From JABMMZ01 sp040403495 (GTDB lineage Bacteria; Bacteroidota; Bacteroidia; NS11-12g; UBA955): a DNA stretch of 64,000 nt. The notes below the pieces were generated by a model. The model saw nothing but the letters and a program-made list of their open reading frames with translations. It ran no database searches and was not told the origin of the DNA. The translations under genes and the position numbers were made by a program. Of the stretch, positions 52,792-62,403 are shown piece by piece. Positions within the stretch are counted from its first letter, which is position 1. Every line of letters starts with the position of its first letter. The stretch is taken from contig JBBAKM010000002.1 of NCBI GenBank assembly GCA_040403495.1, positions 1-64,000 on the forward strand, read 5' to 3'.

Positions 52792-53662
52792 ATTTGTAGT
52801 AATTACTTTCTTATTATTTGTTAATTCTAGCATTGCTACTGCGCAAGATTTAACACAAGAAGAGGATGCCCTCTTGTGGAAAGTGTCAGGGAAAGAGATT
52901 ACCAAACCCTCTTATTTATTTGGAACTATTCATTTGTATTGTACCAAAGATGAAGTAGACAATCCTACTATCAACAAAACAATTCAAGAAACTGATTTGG
53001 TAGCAATGGAACTCAATTTAAATGATATTAAGGTGTTAATGACCATGTTTAAAATGGCGATGGAAATACCAGAACGTCCTTTGAATGAGGTGTTGACTGC
53101 GGAACAGCTTAAAATTGTAGACCAAACATGTCGTCAAATATTAAAAGATTCTATTGAGAATTTATTGAATAAATCACCTCAAAATTTGATGACAACCATT
53201 ATGATGAGCCCATCATTTGTGGGTTGTTACGCATTACCTATTGATTTTTTTATTGCCGACTTATCTAAGAAATATCAAATTAAGTCAATGGGATTAGAGA
53301 CCATTGGATTTCAAGACAGTTTGTTAAAAAGTGTACCTGACAGTGTCCAAAACAAATGGTTAATGGATTTGTGTCATAACCCTGACAAGGCACAAGCGGA
53401 ATTAAAGGAAATGTTAAGTATTTATGCTAAGCAAAATGGGAAAGCTTTATACGATTATGCATTAAAAGTATCTCCCGAAATGAATTTCTTTCAAAACGAA
53501 TTGCTCGACCAAAGAAACATAAAATGGGTAGAATATTTAAGTCCACAGTTCCAACAAACCTCTTTTTTTGTAGCCGTTGGTGCAGGCCACTTGGGAGGCA
53601 ATAAGGGCTTAATTAATTTATTAAGACAACAAGGCTATACATTAACGCCGATAAGATACTAA
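52760..53662 (+). CDS. TraB/GumN family protein
   Basis: 300 residues from ATG 52760 with a signal peptide ending at ATAQ. The TraB/GumN family signature VSGKEITKPSYLFGTIHLYC opens the mature domain and the C-terminal GAGHLGGNKGLINLLRQQGY closes it. The Tiki/TraB-like fold has metal-dependent protease members, but the bacterial function is unclear. It overlaps lspA by 32 bases and ends the ileS operon. Confidence 0.9.
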   Translation: MNLKTIATLTKFVVITFLLFVNSSIATAQDLTQEEDALLWKVSGKEITKPSYLFGTIHLYCTKDEVDNPTINKTIQETDLVAMELNLNDIKVLMTMFKMAMEIPERPLNEVLTAEQLKIVDQTCRQILKDSIENLLNKSPQNLMTTIMMSPSFVGCYALPIDFFIADLSKKYQIKSMGLETIGFQDSLLKSVPDSVQNKWLMDLCHNPDKAQAELKEMLSIYAKQNGKALYDYALKVSPEMNFFQNELLDQRNIKWVEYLSPQFQQTSFFVAVGAGHLGGNKGLINLLRQQGYTLTPIRY

Positions 53663-53925
53663 TGGTATTCAAGGCAAATAACTAGGTAAAGTAATATAGT
53701 AACTTTTTCTTTGTTTAAAAATGAGTCATTCTTTTTAGCTTTTAAAGAATATACTTTATTATTGTTTAATAAAAATTCACTCTCTGGAACTTATTTTATA
53801 TTTACTATAAATTGATATTTTACCAATACCACTTAGTAAATTATCCGATATTTTATCAAGTTGATATTGTTTTACCTTTTTTGAAAACGCATTTAGCGTC
53901 TGTTTTTCCTAAAAATGATTAATAG

Positions 53926-54711
53926 TTACATTGCCAATCCCATTGTTTTGGCCAACACCAAAAACAATACACCTAATGCAATTCTGTAGTAACCAAAATG
54001 CTTGAAACCATATTTGCTCAATAGCAGAATGAAAAACTTAACAGCTAGTAGAGCTGTTACAAAGGCCACTATCAATCCCACTGAAAGTAAAAAAACTTGA
54101 TTAGAGGTAAAGTCGGTAGATGATTTTAGTAAGTCGTACCCCGTGGCGGCAAACATCGTTGGTATGGCGAGTAAAAATGAAAATTCTGCGGCTTGCTTTC
54201 TGTTAAACCCTATGCCAATGCCACCGAATATTGTTGCGGCTGCTCTGGATACTCCCGGAACCATAGAAAGGCACTGTGCACATCCTATTTTGAATGCATC
54301 TAGAATTGACACATCGTTAATGTCTTTATATTTGTGAGAAGGTTTTTCGCTCCATTTGTCAAGTATAATTAATACAATACCTCCAATGATAAGCATTAAA
54401 CTTACAACCAAAGGATTAAATAAATACATCTTAATGGTTTTGTAGGCAAAAAAACCAACTATTCCCGTTGGAATGAATGCAACAAATAACTTGTAGTAAA
54501 TGTCTAAGCTTACCAAGAAGCGTTTGTAGTAAAGCGTTAGTACTGATAGTATTGCCCCTATTTGAATGGCAATTTCAAAGGTTTTAACAAACTCATCTTC
54601 GTGAAGTTCCATTAAAGAAGAGGCCAAAATCATGTGACCAGTGGATGAAACTGGCAAAAACTCAGTTATGCCCTCTATTATCGCAATAATAATGGCTTGT
54701 ATAAGATCCAT
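53926..54711 (-). CDS. uppP: Undecaprenyl-diphosphatase
   Basis: 261 residues, eight membrane helices. Dephosphorylates undecaprenyl diphosphate to recycle the lipid carrier for cell-wall and glycan synthesis; also linked with bacitracin resistance. Motifs EGITEFLPVSSTGHMIL at the N terminus and VPGVSRAAATI are diagnostic. It lies at the end of an ftsX, DUF3098, uppP group, 8 bases after DUF3098. Confidence 0.96.
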   Translation of the reverse strand: MDLIQAIIIAIIEGITEFLPVSSTGHMILASSLMELHEDEFVKTFEIAIQIGAILSVLTLYYKRFLVSLDIYYKLFVAFIPTGIVGFFAYKTIKMYLFNPLVVSLMLIIGGIVLIILDKWSEKPSHKYKDINDVSILDAFKIGCAQCLSMVPGVSRAAATIFGGIGIGFNRKQAAEFSFLLAIPTMFAATGYDLLKSSTDFTSNQVFLLSVGLIVAFVTALLAVKFFILLLSKYGFKHFGYYRIALGVLFLVLAKTMGLAM

Positions 54712-54719
54712 TGATGTGC

Positions 54720-54992
54720 TTATTCTTCCTCTTTAGGACTGTTTTCTTTGGGTGTGTAAAGGATAGAAACAACACCAAGTGCAAAACCAAGTAAAACCAC
54801 TAAAGGCGCAATGGTTATTTTTCTGGGATGGTCGAATGGTAAATCTTTGCCACTGCCCATAATCATAAATCCAATTACTATAACAAGAATACTCAACAAC
54901 AATAAAATGTAGTTTTGTTTCTTAAATACCATAAAGGTATTGTTTGTTTTTTTGCTTGCTGTTTTATTAAGCGGAGTTTTTGCTTTTGCCAT
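54720..54992 (-). CDS. DUF3098 membrane protein
   Basis: 90 residues with two membrane helices (ILLLLSILVIVIGFMIM and IAPLVVLLGFALGVVSIL), a lysine-rich N terminus and an acidic tail. The GSGKDLPFDHPRKI loop between the helices is typical of DUF3098, a Bacteroidota family of unknown function. It sits two bases from ftsX and eight from uppP, an arrangement that links it with division and wall synthesis. Confidence 0.85.
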   Translation of the reverse strand: MAKAKTPLNKTASKKTNNTFMVFKKQNYILLLLSILVIVIGFMIMGSGKDLPFDHPRKITIAPLVVLLGFALGVVSILYTPKENSPKEEE

Positions 54993-54994
54993 AA

Positions 54995-55873
54995 TTAATA
55001 AAGTTGGTCAATTTTTAATTTTAAATATCGTTTGGTTGAGAAATATACACTTACTAATGAGATAACAACTGCCAATCCCAATAATACTGAACTTAGTAGA
55101 AGGTATTGTTGTATAAACAGTTGCCAATTGTTGAATTGCAAATTGGTTTCGGCTACATACACCAAACTAAAAAGCAATCCCAAGGCTATTAACGTAGATA
55201 CTAAGGCATATATCAAATACATTTTAATAAACGGTTTGATAATAAACCAATCTGAGGCACCCACATATTGCATGCTTTTAATAATAAAGCGTCGAGCAAA
55301 CATGTTAATTCTTACCGTGCTGTTGATTAAGATGAGTGATATAAACAACAAAACCCCTGCCAGTGCCATTAGTATGGTTTTAATGGTATTGAAATTCTTA
55401 TTGATTTGCGACAATATGTTTTTACCCAAATCGTCTTTGGCAAACACCACATCATCCACTTGAGGAAGTAGGCGCAACTGTTTTTCTACAACTTCCATTT
55501 TTTGTTCATCCGCAAATTCAGACTTAATGTTTATTTGTACAGAATGGGGAATGGGATTGTAACCTAATGTTTTAATAAAATCTTCACCCGTTCTTGCAAT
55601 TTCTTTGCGTGCTGCTACTTCTCTGTCCACAAAGGTAGTTTTGTTCACAAAAGGAAGTCCATTGATTTGTTTTTGAACGTTTAAAGCAATCTCATCGTCA
55701 GCATCTGCTGCAAAAAAGACAAATACCTCAAAGTTTTTTTGGTAAAAAGAAGAAAGATGATTGGCATAGATAGATACTAATCCTAAGAGTCCCACAATAA
55801 ATAAAACTAAGGACATACTGATGATAGTAGGCCAAAAGGAGGTTCTTTTTTTATATTTTACTTCTTTAGTCAA
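54995..55873 (-). CDS. ftsX: Cell-division ABC-type permease FtsX
   Basis: 292 residues: N-terminal helix, periplasmic domain with VFFAADADDE and INIKSEFADEQK, then three C-terminal membrane helices (FISLILINSTVRINMFARRF). FtsX with FtsE regulates murein hydrolases at the septum. FtsE is not adjacent here. This is relevant because the EnvC-like partner is encoded in the same window. It leads the three-gene unit with DUF3098 and uppP. Confidence 0.9.
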   Translation of the reverse strand: MTKEVKYKKRTSFWPTIISMSLVLFIVGLLGLVSIYANHLSSFYQKNFEVFVFFAADADDEIALNVQKQINGLPFVNKTTFVDREVAARKEIARTGEDFIKTLGYNPIPHSVQINIKSEFADEQKMEVVEKQLRLLPQVDDVVFAKDDLGKNILSQINKNFNTIKTILMALAGVLLFISLILINSTVRINMFARRFIIKSMQYVGASDWFIIKPFIKMYLIYALVSTLIALGLLFSLVYVAETNLQFNNWQLFIQQYLLLSSVLLGLAVVISLVSVYFSTKRYLKLKIDQLY

Positions 55874-55933
55874 TTTTAAAGGCGCAAGATAATCAATATT
55901 TATAAATAGTTAATGCTTTAAAAATATACTTAA

Positions 55934-56731
55934 TTAGACAGCTACCGGTGCTTTAATTGGCGGATGTGCGTTGTAGTTTTCTAAAGTAAAATCCTCGAAT
56001 TTAAAATCAAAGATTGACTTTACATCTGGATTGATTTTCATAGTAGGGTAGTTATTGGGTGTTCTGCTTAACTGTGTTTCAACTTGCTCAAAATGGTTAG
56101 TATAAACATGGGCATCGCCAAAGGTGTGAATAAAATCTCCATTCTGTAAACCACATACTTGCGCTAACATCATGTTAAGCAATGCGTATGAGGCAATATT
56201 GAAAGGCACTCCTAAGAAAATATCAGCACTTCGTTGGTACAATTGACAAGATAATTTGCCATCGGCTACGTAAAATTGAAACAAACAATGACAAGGTGCC
56301 AAGGCCATTTTAGGCAAATCGGCAGGATTCCAAGCCGAAACTATCATTCGTCTGCTATCGGGATTATTTTTGATGGTGTTTACCAATTCTTGAATTTGAT
56401 CAATTACTCCACCATCTGGACTGGCCCAACTACGCCACTGCTTGCCATACACTGGTCCCAAATTGCCATTTTCATCGGCCCATTCATCCCAAATAGAAAC
56501 CCCATTTTCTTTTAAATATTGAATATTGGTGTCACCTTTTAAAAACCATAAAAGCTCATGAATGATAGATTTTAAATGTACTTTTTTGGTGGTAACCAAA
56601 GGAAATCCTTCCTGTAAATTGAATCGCATTTGATAACCAAAAACACTTTTTGTGCCCGTACCTGTGCGGTCGCTCTTAAATGTACCATGTTCATACACAT
56701 GCTTCAAAAAAGTTTCATACTGATTATTCAT
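55934..56731 (-). CDS. thyA: Thymidylate synthase
   Basis: Methylates dUMP to dTMP using methylene-tetrahydrofolate. 265 residues; catalytic Cys147 in LAPCHCLFQFYV, the RSADIFLGVPFNIASYALL dUMP-binding segment and the C-terminal HPPIKAPVAV. A minus-strand -7 match TATTTTTG lies only 5 bases upstream (56736-56743), which would mean a leaderless message if used. It lies 60 bases past the end of galE. Confidence 0.98.
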   Translation of the reverse strand: MNNQYETFLKHVYEHGTFKSDRTGTGTKSVFGYQMRFNLQEGFPLVTTKKVHLKSIIHELLWFLKGDTNIQYLKENGVSIWDEWADENGNLGPVYGKQWRSWASPDGGVIDQIQELVNTIKNNPDSRRMIVSAWNPADLPKMALAPCHCLFQFYVADGKLSCQLYQRSADIFLGVPFNIASYALLNMMLAQVCGLQNGDFIHTFGDAHVYTNHFEQVETQLSRTPNNYPTMKINPDVKSIFDFKFEDFTLENYNAHPPIKAPVAV

Positions 56732-56791
56732 GTTACAAAAATATTGTTAATTAACGTGTTTTCGTTAACATATTTTAAACTTATAACCCTA

Positions 56792-57799
56792 TTATCTGGA
56801 TTCTTGTAAAGCCAATTGCCATTTCCAAGCAGATTTTACCATGTCTGCCAAGGTGTGATTGGCTTGCCATTGTAGTTGCGTTTTGGCTTTGCTATTGTCT
56901 GCCCATACTTTTTCTACATCGCCTGCACGTTTAGGCCCAATTTTGTATTTTAAGGTAATATTATTCTCTTTTTCAAACATGTTAACAATGTCTAAAACAG
57001 TATAACCCTCACCTGTGCCAATATTAAACACATCAAATAAATTATAAGGATGGGTTTCTATAAATTTCAAAGCCTTAACATGTGCATTTGCCAAATCTAC
57101 CACATGAATGTAGTCTCTAATACAAGTGCCATCAGGGGTGTTGTAATCATTGCCAAAAACCGTTAATTGCTCACGGATGCCAATGGCAGTTTGGGTAATA
57201 TAAGGCATTAAATTATTGGGAACCCCTAATGGTAATTCGCCAATTAATGCGGTAGAATGAGCGCCAATTGGATTGAAATATCGCAATGCCACACAGTTTA
57301 AAAACCCACAATCAGCTAAAATTTCTTCGCCTATTTGTTTGGTGTTGCCATAAGGTGAGCTTGCTTTTTTTATAGGCGATAATTCATTCACAGGACTGCT
57401 GTCGGGTTCACCATACACAGTACATGAAGAACTAAATACAATGTTTTTAATCCCTTTTTCTTGCATTACTTCAAGCAAAGTGATTAAACCGCCAATGTTA
57501 TTTTGGTAATATTTAAGGGGTTGTTCCACCGATTCACCCACAGCTTTGAAGGCTGCAAAATGAATGATACTGTCAATGGGATGTTTCTCAAATACAGAAC
57601 TCAATGCCACTTTATCACATACATCTATTTGATAAAACACACATTTTTTGTGACTTATTTGCTCTATTCTATTGAGTACATCGATAGAGGTGTTACTTAA
57701 ATTGTCAACTATTATTGGCTCATAACCACTGTTTATAAGTTCTACCACCGTGTGTGAACCTATATAGCCTAATCCGCCCGTTACCAATATTGTTTTCAT
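56792..57799 (-). CDS. galE: UDP-glucose 4-epimerase
   Basis: Interconverts UDP-glucose and UDP-galactose. 335 residues: NAD-binding TGGLGYIGSHTVVELINSGY, SSSCTVYGEP and catalytic YGNTK, then the C-terminal sugar-binding part (NIGTGEGYTVLDIVNMFEK). Third gene of an odhB, N-acetyltransferase, galE unit, 9 bases after the N-acetyltransferase. Confidence 0.96.
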   Translation of the reverse strand: MKTILVTGGLGYIGSHTVVELINSGYEPIIVDNLSNTSIDVLNRIEQISHKKCVFYQIDVCDKVALSSVFEKHPIDSIIHFAAFKAVGESVEQPLKYYQNNIGGLITLLEVMQEKGIKNIVFSSSCTVYGEPDSSPVNELSPIKKASSPYGNTKQIGEEILADCGFLNCVALRYFNPIGAHSTALIGELPLGVPNNLMPYITQTAIGIREQLTVFGNDYNTPDGTCIRDYIHVVDLANAHVKALKFIETHPYNLFDVFNIGTGEGYTVLDIVNMFEKENNITLKYKIGPKRAGDVEKVWADNSKAKTQLQWQANHTLADMVKSAWKWQLALQESR

Positions 57800-57808
57800 T
57801 GTTATTGT

Positions 57809-58387
57809 TTATGAAATACGTTTTACTTTTCCGTCTTTCAATTCGTAGACTTGTGCACTTTCTGGACAAGTGGCTTTACCGTTTTCGTCAAACTTCAACT
57901 GATGTCCAAATTCACTCATCCATCCCATTTGTCGGGCTGGATTGCCAACCACTAAGGCAAAATCAGGTACATGTTTGGTTACCACAGCACCAGCACCAAT
58001 AAAGGCAAATTCGCCAATATCGTGTCCACAAACAATGGTAGCATTAGCACCGATGCTTGCTCCTTTACCAACTTTGGTTTGGGCGTATTGATTCTTGCGG
58101 TTTACGGCACTTCGGGGGTTAATTACATTGGTAAAAACCATGCTTGGTCCCAAAAAAACATCGTCCTCACAAGTAACACCTGTGTAGATAGAGACATTGT
58201 TTTGTACCTTTACATTATTGCCCAAAACGACTTCAGGTGATATCACCACATTTTGACCAATGTTACAGTTTTTTCCTAATACACAATTGGGCATGATGTG
58301 ACTGAAATGCCATATTTTGCTACCTTCGCCAATGGTACAACCCTCGTCGATAATTGCAGTGGGGTGGTGATAAAAATCGCTCATCAA
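57809..58387 (-). CDS. UDP-sugar N-acetyltransferase (WlbB/WbpD-like, left-handed beta-helix)
   Basis: 192 residues made of hexapeptide repeats (IGEGSKIWHFSHIMPNCVLG, NIGQNVVISPEVVLGNNV) with the loop NPRSAVNRKNQY and GADATIV-like GANATIVCG. The C-terminal motif VGNPARQMGWMSEFG is typical of enzymes acetylating the 3-amino group of UDP-2-acetamido-3-amino sugars for surface glycan. The neighbouring galE also makes sugar nucleotides. One base separates it from odhB. Confidence 0.85.
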   Translation of the reverse strand: MMSDFYHHPTAIIDEGCTIGEGSKIWHFSHIMPNCVLGKNCNIGQNVVISPEVVLGNNVKVQNNVSIYTGVTCEDDVFLGPSMVFTNVINPRSAVNRKNQYAQTKVGKGASIGANATIVCGHDIGEFAFIGAGAVVTKHVPDFALVVGNPARQMGWMSEFGHQLKFDENGKATCPESAQVYELKDGKVKRIS

Positions 58388-58388
58388 A

Positions 58389-59660
58389 TTATAAACCTAA
58401 AACTTTTTCAGCCGGTGTTTTACCGTCAAACAACATTTCAGGATTTTCTAATAAATTTTTAACTCTTACCAAGAAACTTACACTTTCTCTGCCATCAATA
58501 ATTCTGTGGTCGTAACTTAGTGCCACATACATAATTGGACGAATTACAATTTGACCATTTTCTACCATCGGTCTTTCCACAATGTTGTGCATCCCTAAAA
58601 TAGCAGATTGAGGTGGGTTAACAATGGGAGTACTCATCATACTGCCAAATACACCACCATTGGTAATGGTAAAGGTACCACCACTCATTTCTTCAAGAGA
58701 TAATTTATTGTCACGTGCTTTTCCAGCCAATCGTTTTACTTCTTTTTCTATATCTGCTAATGACAAGGTTTCAGCATTTCTAATGACAGGCACAACCAAT
58801 CCTCTTGGTCCAGAAACCGCTATAGAAATGTCGCAATAATCGTTGAACTGAATGGCATCACCGTCAATAAATGCATTGACTGCAGGCCAATCTTGCAGGG
58901 CAATGCAACAAGCGCGGGTAAAGAAACTCATAAACCCTAAACCCACTTCGTGTTTCTCTTGGAAACTTGCTTTGTATTTGGCGCGCAAATCCATGATAGG
59001 CTTCATGTTTACTTCGTTAAAAGTCGTTAACATCGCCGTTTCATTTTTGGCAGCCACCAATCTTTTGGCAACTGTTTTGCGCAAATTGCTCATTTTTTCA
59101 ACCCTTTTGTTGCGTTCGCCAGAAGGATTGCTATATTTATTAGAGGTAGAAGAACCGCTTCCACCCTTGGCAACGATGGCTTCTAAAACATCCGTTCTTG
59201 TAATTCTACCATTTGGGCCGCTGCCTTTTACTTGGATAGGTTTAATGCCGTGTTCCAACATCAATTCCTTAGCCAATGGTGCAATATGAACATCGCTATC
59301 CATTGATACGGGAGCAGCTTCTTTTGGTGCTTCGGCTTTTTTCTCTTCTTTTGCTACAGGTGCTGCAGTAACTTCTTTTTTAGTTTCCGCTTTTGGGGCA
59401 GCAGCGCCTTCGGGTGCTTTTGCTGTATCATCAATTTCAACAATGATGTCACCTACTTTTATTTCATCACCTTCTTTGGCGAGTTGTTTAGTAAGAACGC
59501 CTGCTTTTTCGGCATTTACTTCAAAGGTAGCTTTTTCACTTTCGAGTTCCACCAAAGGTTCGTCTAGTTTTACATAATCGCCAACTTGCTTTAACCATTT
59601 AGAAACCGTTACTTCATTGATAGATTCACCTGGGCTAGGAACTTTTATTGATATTGCCAT
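58389..59660 (-). CDS. odhB: 2-oxoglutarate dehydrogenase E2 (dihydrolipoyl succinyltransferase)
   Basis: 423 residues: lipoyl domain with Lys43 in VELESEKATFEV, Ala/Pro/Lys linker, E3-binding domain (APLAKELMLEHGIKP and GSGPNGRITRTDVLEA), catalytic domain with the active-site DHRIIDGRES. It transfers succinyl to CoA in the TCA cycle. The matching E1 gene is not adjacent. It leads the odhB, N-acetyltransferase, galE unit. Confidence 0.96.
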   Translation of the reverse strand: MAISIKVPSPGESINEVTVSKWLKQVGDYVKLDEPLVELESEKATFEVNAEKAGVLTKQLAKEGDEIKVGDIIVEIDDTAKAPEGAAAPKAETKKEVTAAPVAKEEKKAEAPKEAAPVSMDSDVHIAPLAKELMLEHGIKPIQVKGSGPNGRITRTDVLEAIVAKGGSGSSTSNKYSNPSGERNKRVEKMSNLRKTVAKRLVAAKNETAMLTTFNEVNMKPIMDLRAKYKASFQEKHEVGLGFMSFFTRACCIALQDWPAVNAFIDGDAIQFNDYCDISIAVSGPRGLVVPVIRNAETLSLADIEKEVKRLAGKARDNKLSLEEMSGGTFTITNGGVFGSMMSTPIVNPPQSAILGMHNIVERPMVENGQIVIRPIMYVALSYDHRIIDGRESVSFLVRVKNLLENPEMLFDGKTPAEKVLGL

Positions 59661-59941
59661 TATTTATAGAATATTTTGGCGCGAATTTAACGATTTTTTT
59701 TGATAAATATTTAAATAGGCCATTGATTGATTTTTTGATTTAGAAGAGCCTTGATACAATTGCTATTTTAAATTAAATTTGGGTTTAAATAAAACAATGT
59801 GTTTGCTTTGTTATAACTGTAACAAAGAGATTTTGAAACTAAAATTAAACCGCTGTAAAATAATACGTTAATTAGGTTGCTGATTTATTTTCAATTCCAT
59901 ATTTTGCTAATAATTAAAGATTTGAAATTTTTATACATTAT

Positions 59942-60511
59942 CTAATGTTTTACATGAAATTGATCTAAATCCCATTTTGATGGATTATCGGAAATGTAAT
60001 TGGATATTCTGTTAAATGATTTTTCATCACGAATAATATGGTCGTGGAACGACCGTTGCCAGGCAAATGTTTTATTGCCAATTAAATGAATTTGTTTTGA
60101 TGTGGTGGTTTTGTATGCGCCCATCAATTCGGATAATGATTTGATTTTTTGTTGTTGGGACAGGTCGTGATGTAGGGACAGGTCGCGACCTGTCCCTACA
60201 TCAACGCGAAATTCATCATTAACCGACAGGTCGCGACCTGTCCCTACAACAACGATGGAACGATTTATTTCAATAATGCCGTGGATATGATTGGGCATTA
60301 CCACAAATTCGTGTAATTTAATATACGGATATTGTTCGCCTAACCAATGCCATTGTTTTTCTGCAATTTTTCCGTATTCGTTCAAACCCATTTTTCCGGA
60401 AATGATTTCACCAAAACAACAAACCCGTTTCTCGACACAGGATGTAACAAAATACAAATTATCTTGCGAATAATCGTATTCTCTCATTCTATTGGGTTTT
60501 CTGTTGTGCAT
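59942..60511 (-). CDS. REP-associated tyrosine transposase (RAYT, Y1/HUH family)
   Basis: 189 residues. HUH motif NHIHGI (His75, His77) and a candidate catalytic tyrosine at 133 (GAYKTTTSK), as in IS200-like single-strand transposases. Between them, about residues 86-120, is an insertion containing GTGRDLS twice (90-96 and 106-112) and a degenerate HHDLS. The insertion is encoded by palindromic DNA at 60157-60248. The ORF remains open, so the repeats landed in frame. RAYTs mobilise REP palindromes, so the enzyme gene appears to carry its own substrate-like repeats. Confidence 0.85.
   Translation of the reverse strand: MHNRKPNRMREYDYSQDNLYFVTSCVEKRVCCFGEIISGKMGLNEYGKIAEKQWHWLGEQYPYIKLHEFVVMPNHIHGIIEINRSIVVVGTGRDLSVNDEFRVDVGTGRDLSLHHDLSQQQKIKSLSELMGAYKTTTSKQIHLIGNKTFAWQRSFHDHIIRDEKSFNRISNYISDNPSKWDLDQFHVKH
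60157..60248. repeat. Cluster of palindromic repeats inside the transposase gene
   Basis: Three related units share GGGACAGGTCG or GACAGGTCG: a partial one at 60157-60170, a perfect 36-bp palindrome at 60168-60203, and an 18-bp palindrome GACAGGTCGCGACCTGTC at 60225-60242 with a one-sided CCTAC tail. They are GC-rich against an AT-rich background, as REP elements are. Confidence 0.85.
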
Positions 60512-60590
60512 CGTTAAAATTTATCTTTTTATTACAATGTGCAACATCAGTAGATTTCCTAATGAGGTTATTGGGTCAATTTATATCGAA

Positions 60591-62105
60591 TTAATTTAAA
60601 CCTTGCCCCAATATCTCATCCACAATTCTTCTGTCATTGCACAGGCGAGGTACTTTGTTTTGTCCACCCAATTTGCCCTTATTTTTTAGCCAATTGTAAA
60701 ACGTGTTGGGAGGCATGGCTTTAACTTTAGGGAGTTTTAAGGCTATGTCTTTGTGCCTTTTGGCTTCGTAATCGCTGTTTAGTTCTTTTAGTTTTTGGTC
60801 GAGCGCCAAGGTAAAATCACTGATATTGTCAGGTGCTGTTTCAAATTCAATCAGCCACTCATGCCCCGCTTCCTCTTTGTGGTCTAAAAATACTGGGGCA
60901 GCCGTGTAATCTTTGACTTTACTATTGGTGACAATACACGCATGGGCAATGGCTTTTTCAGCATTGTCTATCACCACCTCTTCGCCAAAGGCATTGATGT
61001 ATAATTGGGTGCGACCAGTAATTTTGAACTTATAGGGTTGTAAAGAGTTAAAACAAACTGTATCGCCTAGTTTGTAACGCCACAAACCACTGCTGTTGCT
61101 TATGATGACGGCATAGTTTACTCCTTTTTCTACTTCGCCAAGTAAATAAGTAGGAGGGTAAGCTTGTTCCAAATCACTGACTTTTACAAACTCATAAAAA
61201 ATGCCATAATTTGGCATTAATAATAAGTTTTCATCATTTAAATCATTCTGTATTCCAAAAAAACCTTCACTTGCATTGTAAGTTTCCAAATAGCGCATTT
61301 TGGAACCGCTTATCAACTGTTTAAATGGTTCGCGATAAGGCGTAAAACTAACCCCACCATGAATATACAATTGCAAATTAGGCCACACTTCTGAAATGTC
61401 TTTTTTGCCAGTCATGGCCATTATTTTTTCTAGCAACACCATTGTCCAAGTAGGCACACCGGAAATAGAAGTAACATTTTCATTGATAACTTGTTCAGCC
61501 ATTTTATCCAATTTAAGCTCCCAATCGTCCATTAAAGCAATAGATTTGTCAGGTGTTTTCATCAAATTGGCCCAAGTAGGCATATTATTCATTAGTACAG
61601 CACTTAAGTCGCCGTAATATGAGTTTTCATTTAAAGAATTAATTTTATGACTGCCACCTATCAGCAATCCTTTTCCATCAAAAACATCCGAATCGGGCAT
61701 ATTAGCACAGTAAAATGAAAGGATATCTCTACCTCCCTGAAAGTGACACTCCTCAAGGGTTTCAAAACTTACGGGGATAAATTTACTTTTATCGTTAGAG
61801 GTACCACTGCTTTTGGCAAACCACGTTGTTTCACCATGCCACAATACGTTGCTTTCGCCTTTCATTATTCGTTCAATAAAAGGTTTTAGTGAATCGTAAT
61901 CTTGTATAGGAAAACGTTGTTTAAAGTCGGCGTACGAATAAATAGTATTGTATGCATGAGTGACACCCCACTCAGTATGTTGGGCATCTTCTATCAGTCT
62001 TTTTAGTACAGTGTCTTGTATTTCTGCGGCATTTGTCATTATATCATCCATTGCAGATGCCTTTTTTTTAAAATACCAACTCATGATGGTTCCGATAACT
62101 GACAT
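60591..62105 (-). CDS. GH3-family acyl-acid amido synthetase-like protein
   Basis: 504 residues of the GH3 fold within the acyl-adenylate-forming superfamily. The ATP-binding motif FAKSSGTSNDKSKFIPVS, GVPTWTMVLLEKI, YNASEGFFGIQ and WRYKLGDTV are all family features. Plant GH3 enzymes join amino acids to auxin or jasmonate; bacterial members adenylate a carboxylic acid of unknown identity. It is monocistronic with a good promoter at 62141-62173. Confidence 0.88.
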   Translation of the reverse strand: MSVIGTIMSWYFKKKASAMDDIMTNAAEIQDTVLKRLIEDAQHTEWGVTHAYNTIYSYADFKQRFPIQDYDSLKPFIERIMKGESNVLWHGETTWFAKSSGTSNDKSKFIPVSFETLEECHFQGGRDILSFYCANMPDSDVFDGKGLLIGGSHKINSLNENSYYGDLSAVLMNNMPTWANLMKTPDKSIALMDDWELKLDKMAEQVINENVTSISGVPTWTMVLLEKIMAMTGKKDISEVWPNLQLYIHGGVSFTPYREPFKQLISGSKMRYLETYNASEGFFGIQNDLNDENLLLMPNYGIFYEFVKVSDLEQAYPPTYLLGEVEKGVNYAVIISNSSGLWRYKLGDTVCFNSLQPYKFKITGRTQLYINAFGEEVVIDNAEKAIAHACIVTNSKVKDYTAAPVFLDHKEEAGHEWLIEFETAPDNISDFTLALDQKLKELNSDYEAKRHKDIALKLPKVKAMPPNTFYNWLKNKGKLGGQNKVPRLCNDRRIVDEILGQGLN

Positions 62106-62140
62106 ACTTTTTCTTATTTGGGTCTATTTTCGTGGGTATG

Positions 62141-62173
62141 CAAATGTATTATTTTTTTTAATCAATTTTACAA
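62141..62173 (-). promoter_or_regulatory. Promoter for the GH3-family gene
   Basis: Minus-strand TTG (62171-62173), 22-base spacer, perfect -7 element TACATTTG (62141-62148). The leader is about 28 bases. Confidence 0.5.
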
Positions 62174-62358
62174 CATGCCATATTTGCTTATTTTATTATT
62201 GGGAGTAAAAATTAATGGGCAAATGCTTCATTTCGGTTTAATAGGTTTATTTAATAAAACAGGGAATTTTAAACCATATTAAAGCTTGTTTTGGCCAAAA
62301 CTTTTCATTTTTAAGAAGGATTCAATAATTAATTATTTTTTTCAATTATTTTTTTCTT

Positions 62359-62366
62359 TACCTTTG
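62359..62366 (+). promoter_or_regulatory. -7 promoter element for tRNA-Leu (TACCTTTG)
   Basis: A perfect -7 match 38 bases before the tRNA. TACCTTTGCAC here is identical to the ileS promoter core at 48274. Confidence 0.6.
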
Positions 62367-62403
62367 CACCCCGTTCTTAAAGTTAAAACAAATCAAAATT
62401 GAT

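Noticed and set aside
60157..60248. CRISPR-like repeat cluster
   Set aside because: Only three unequal palindromic units without uniform spacers, no cas genes nearby, and the units lie inside a coding frame.
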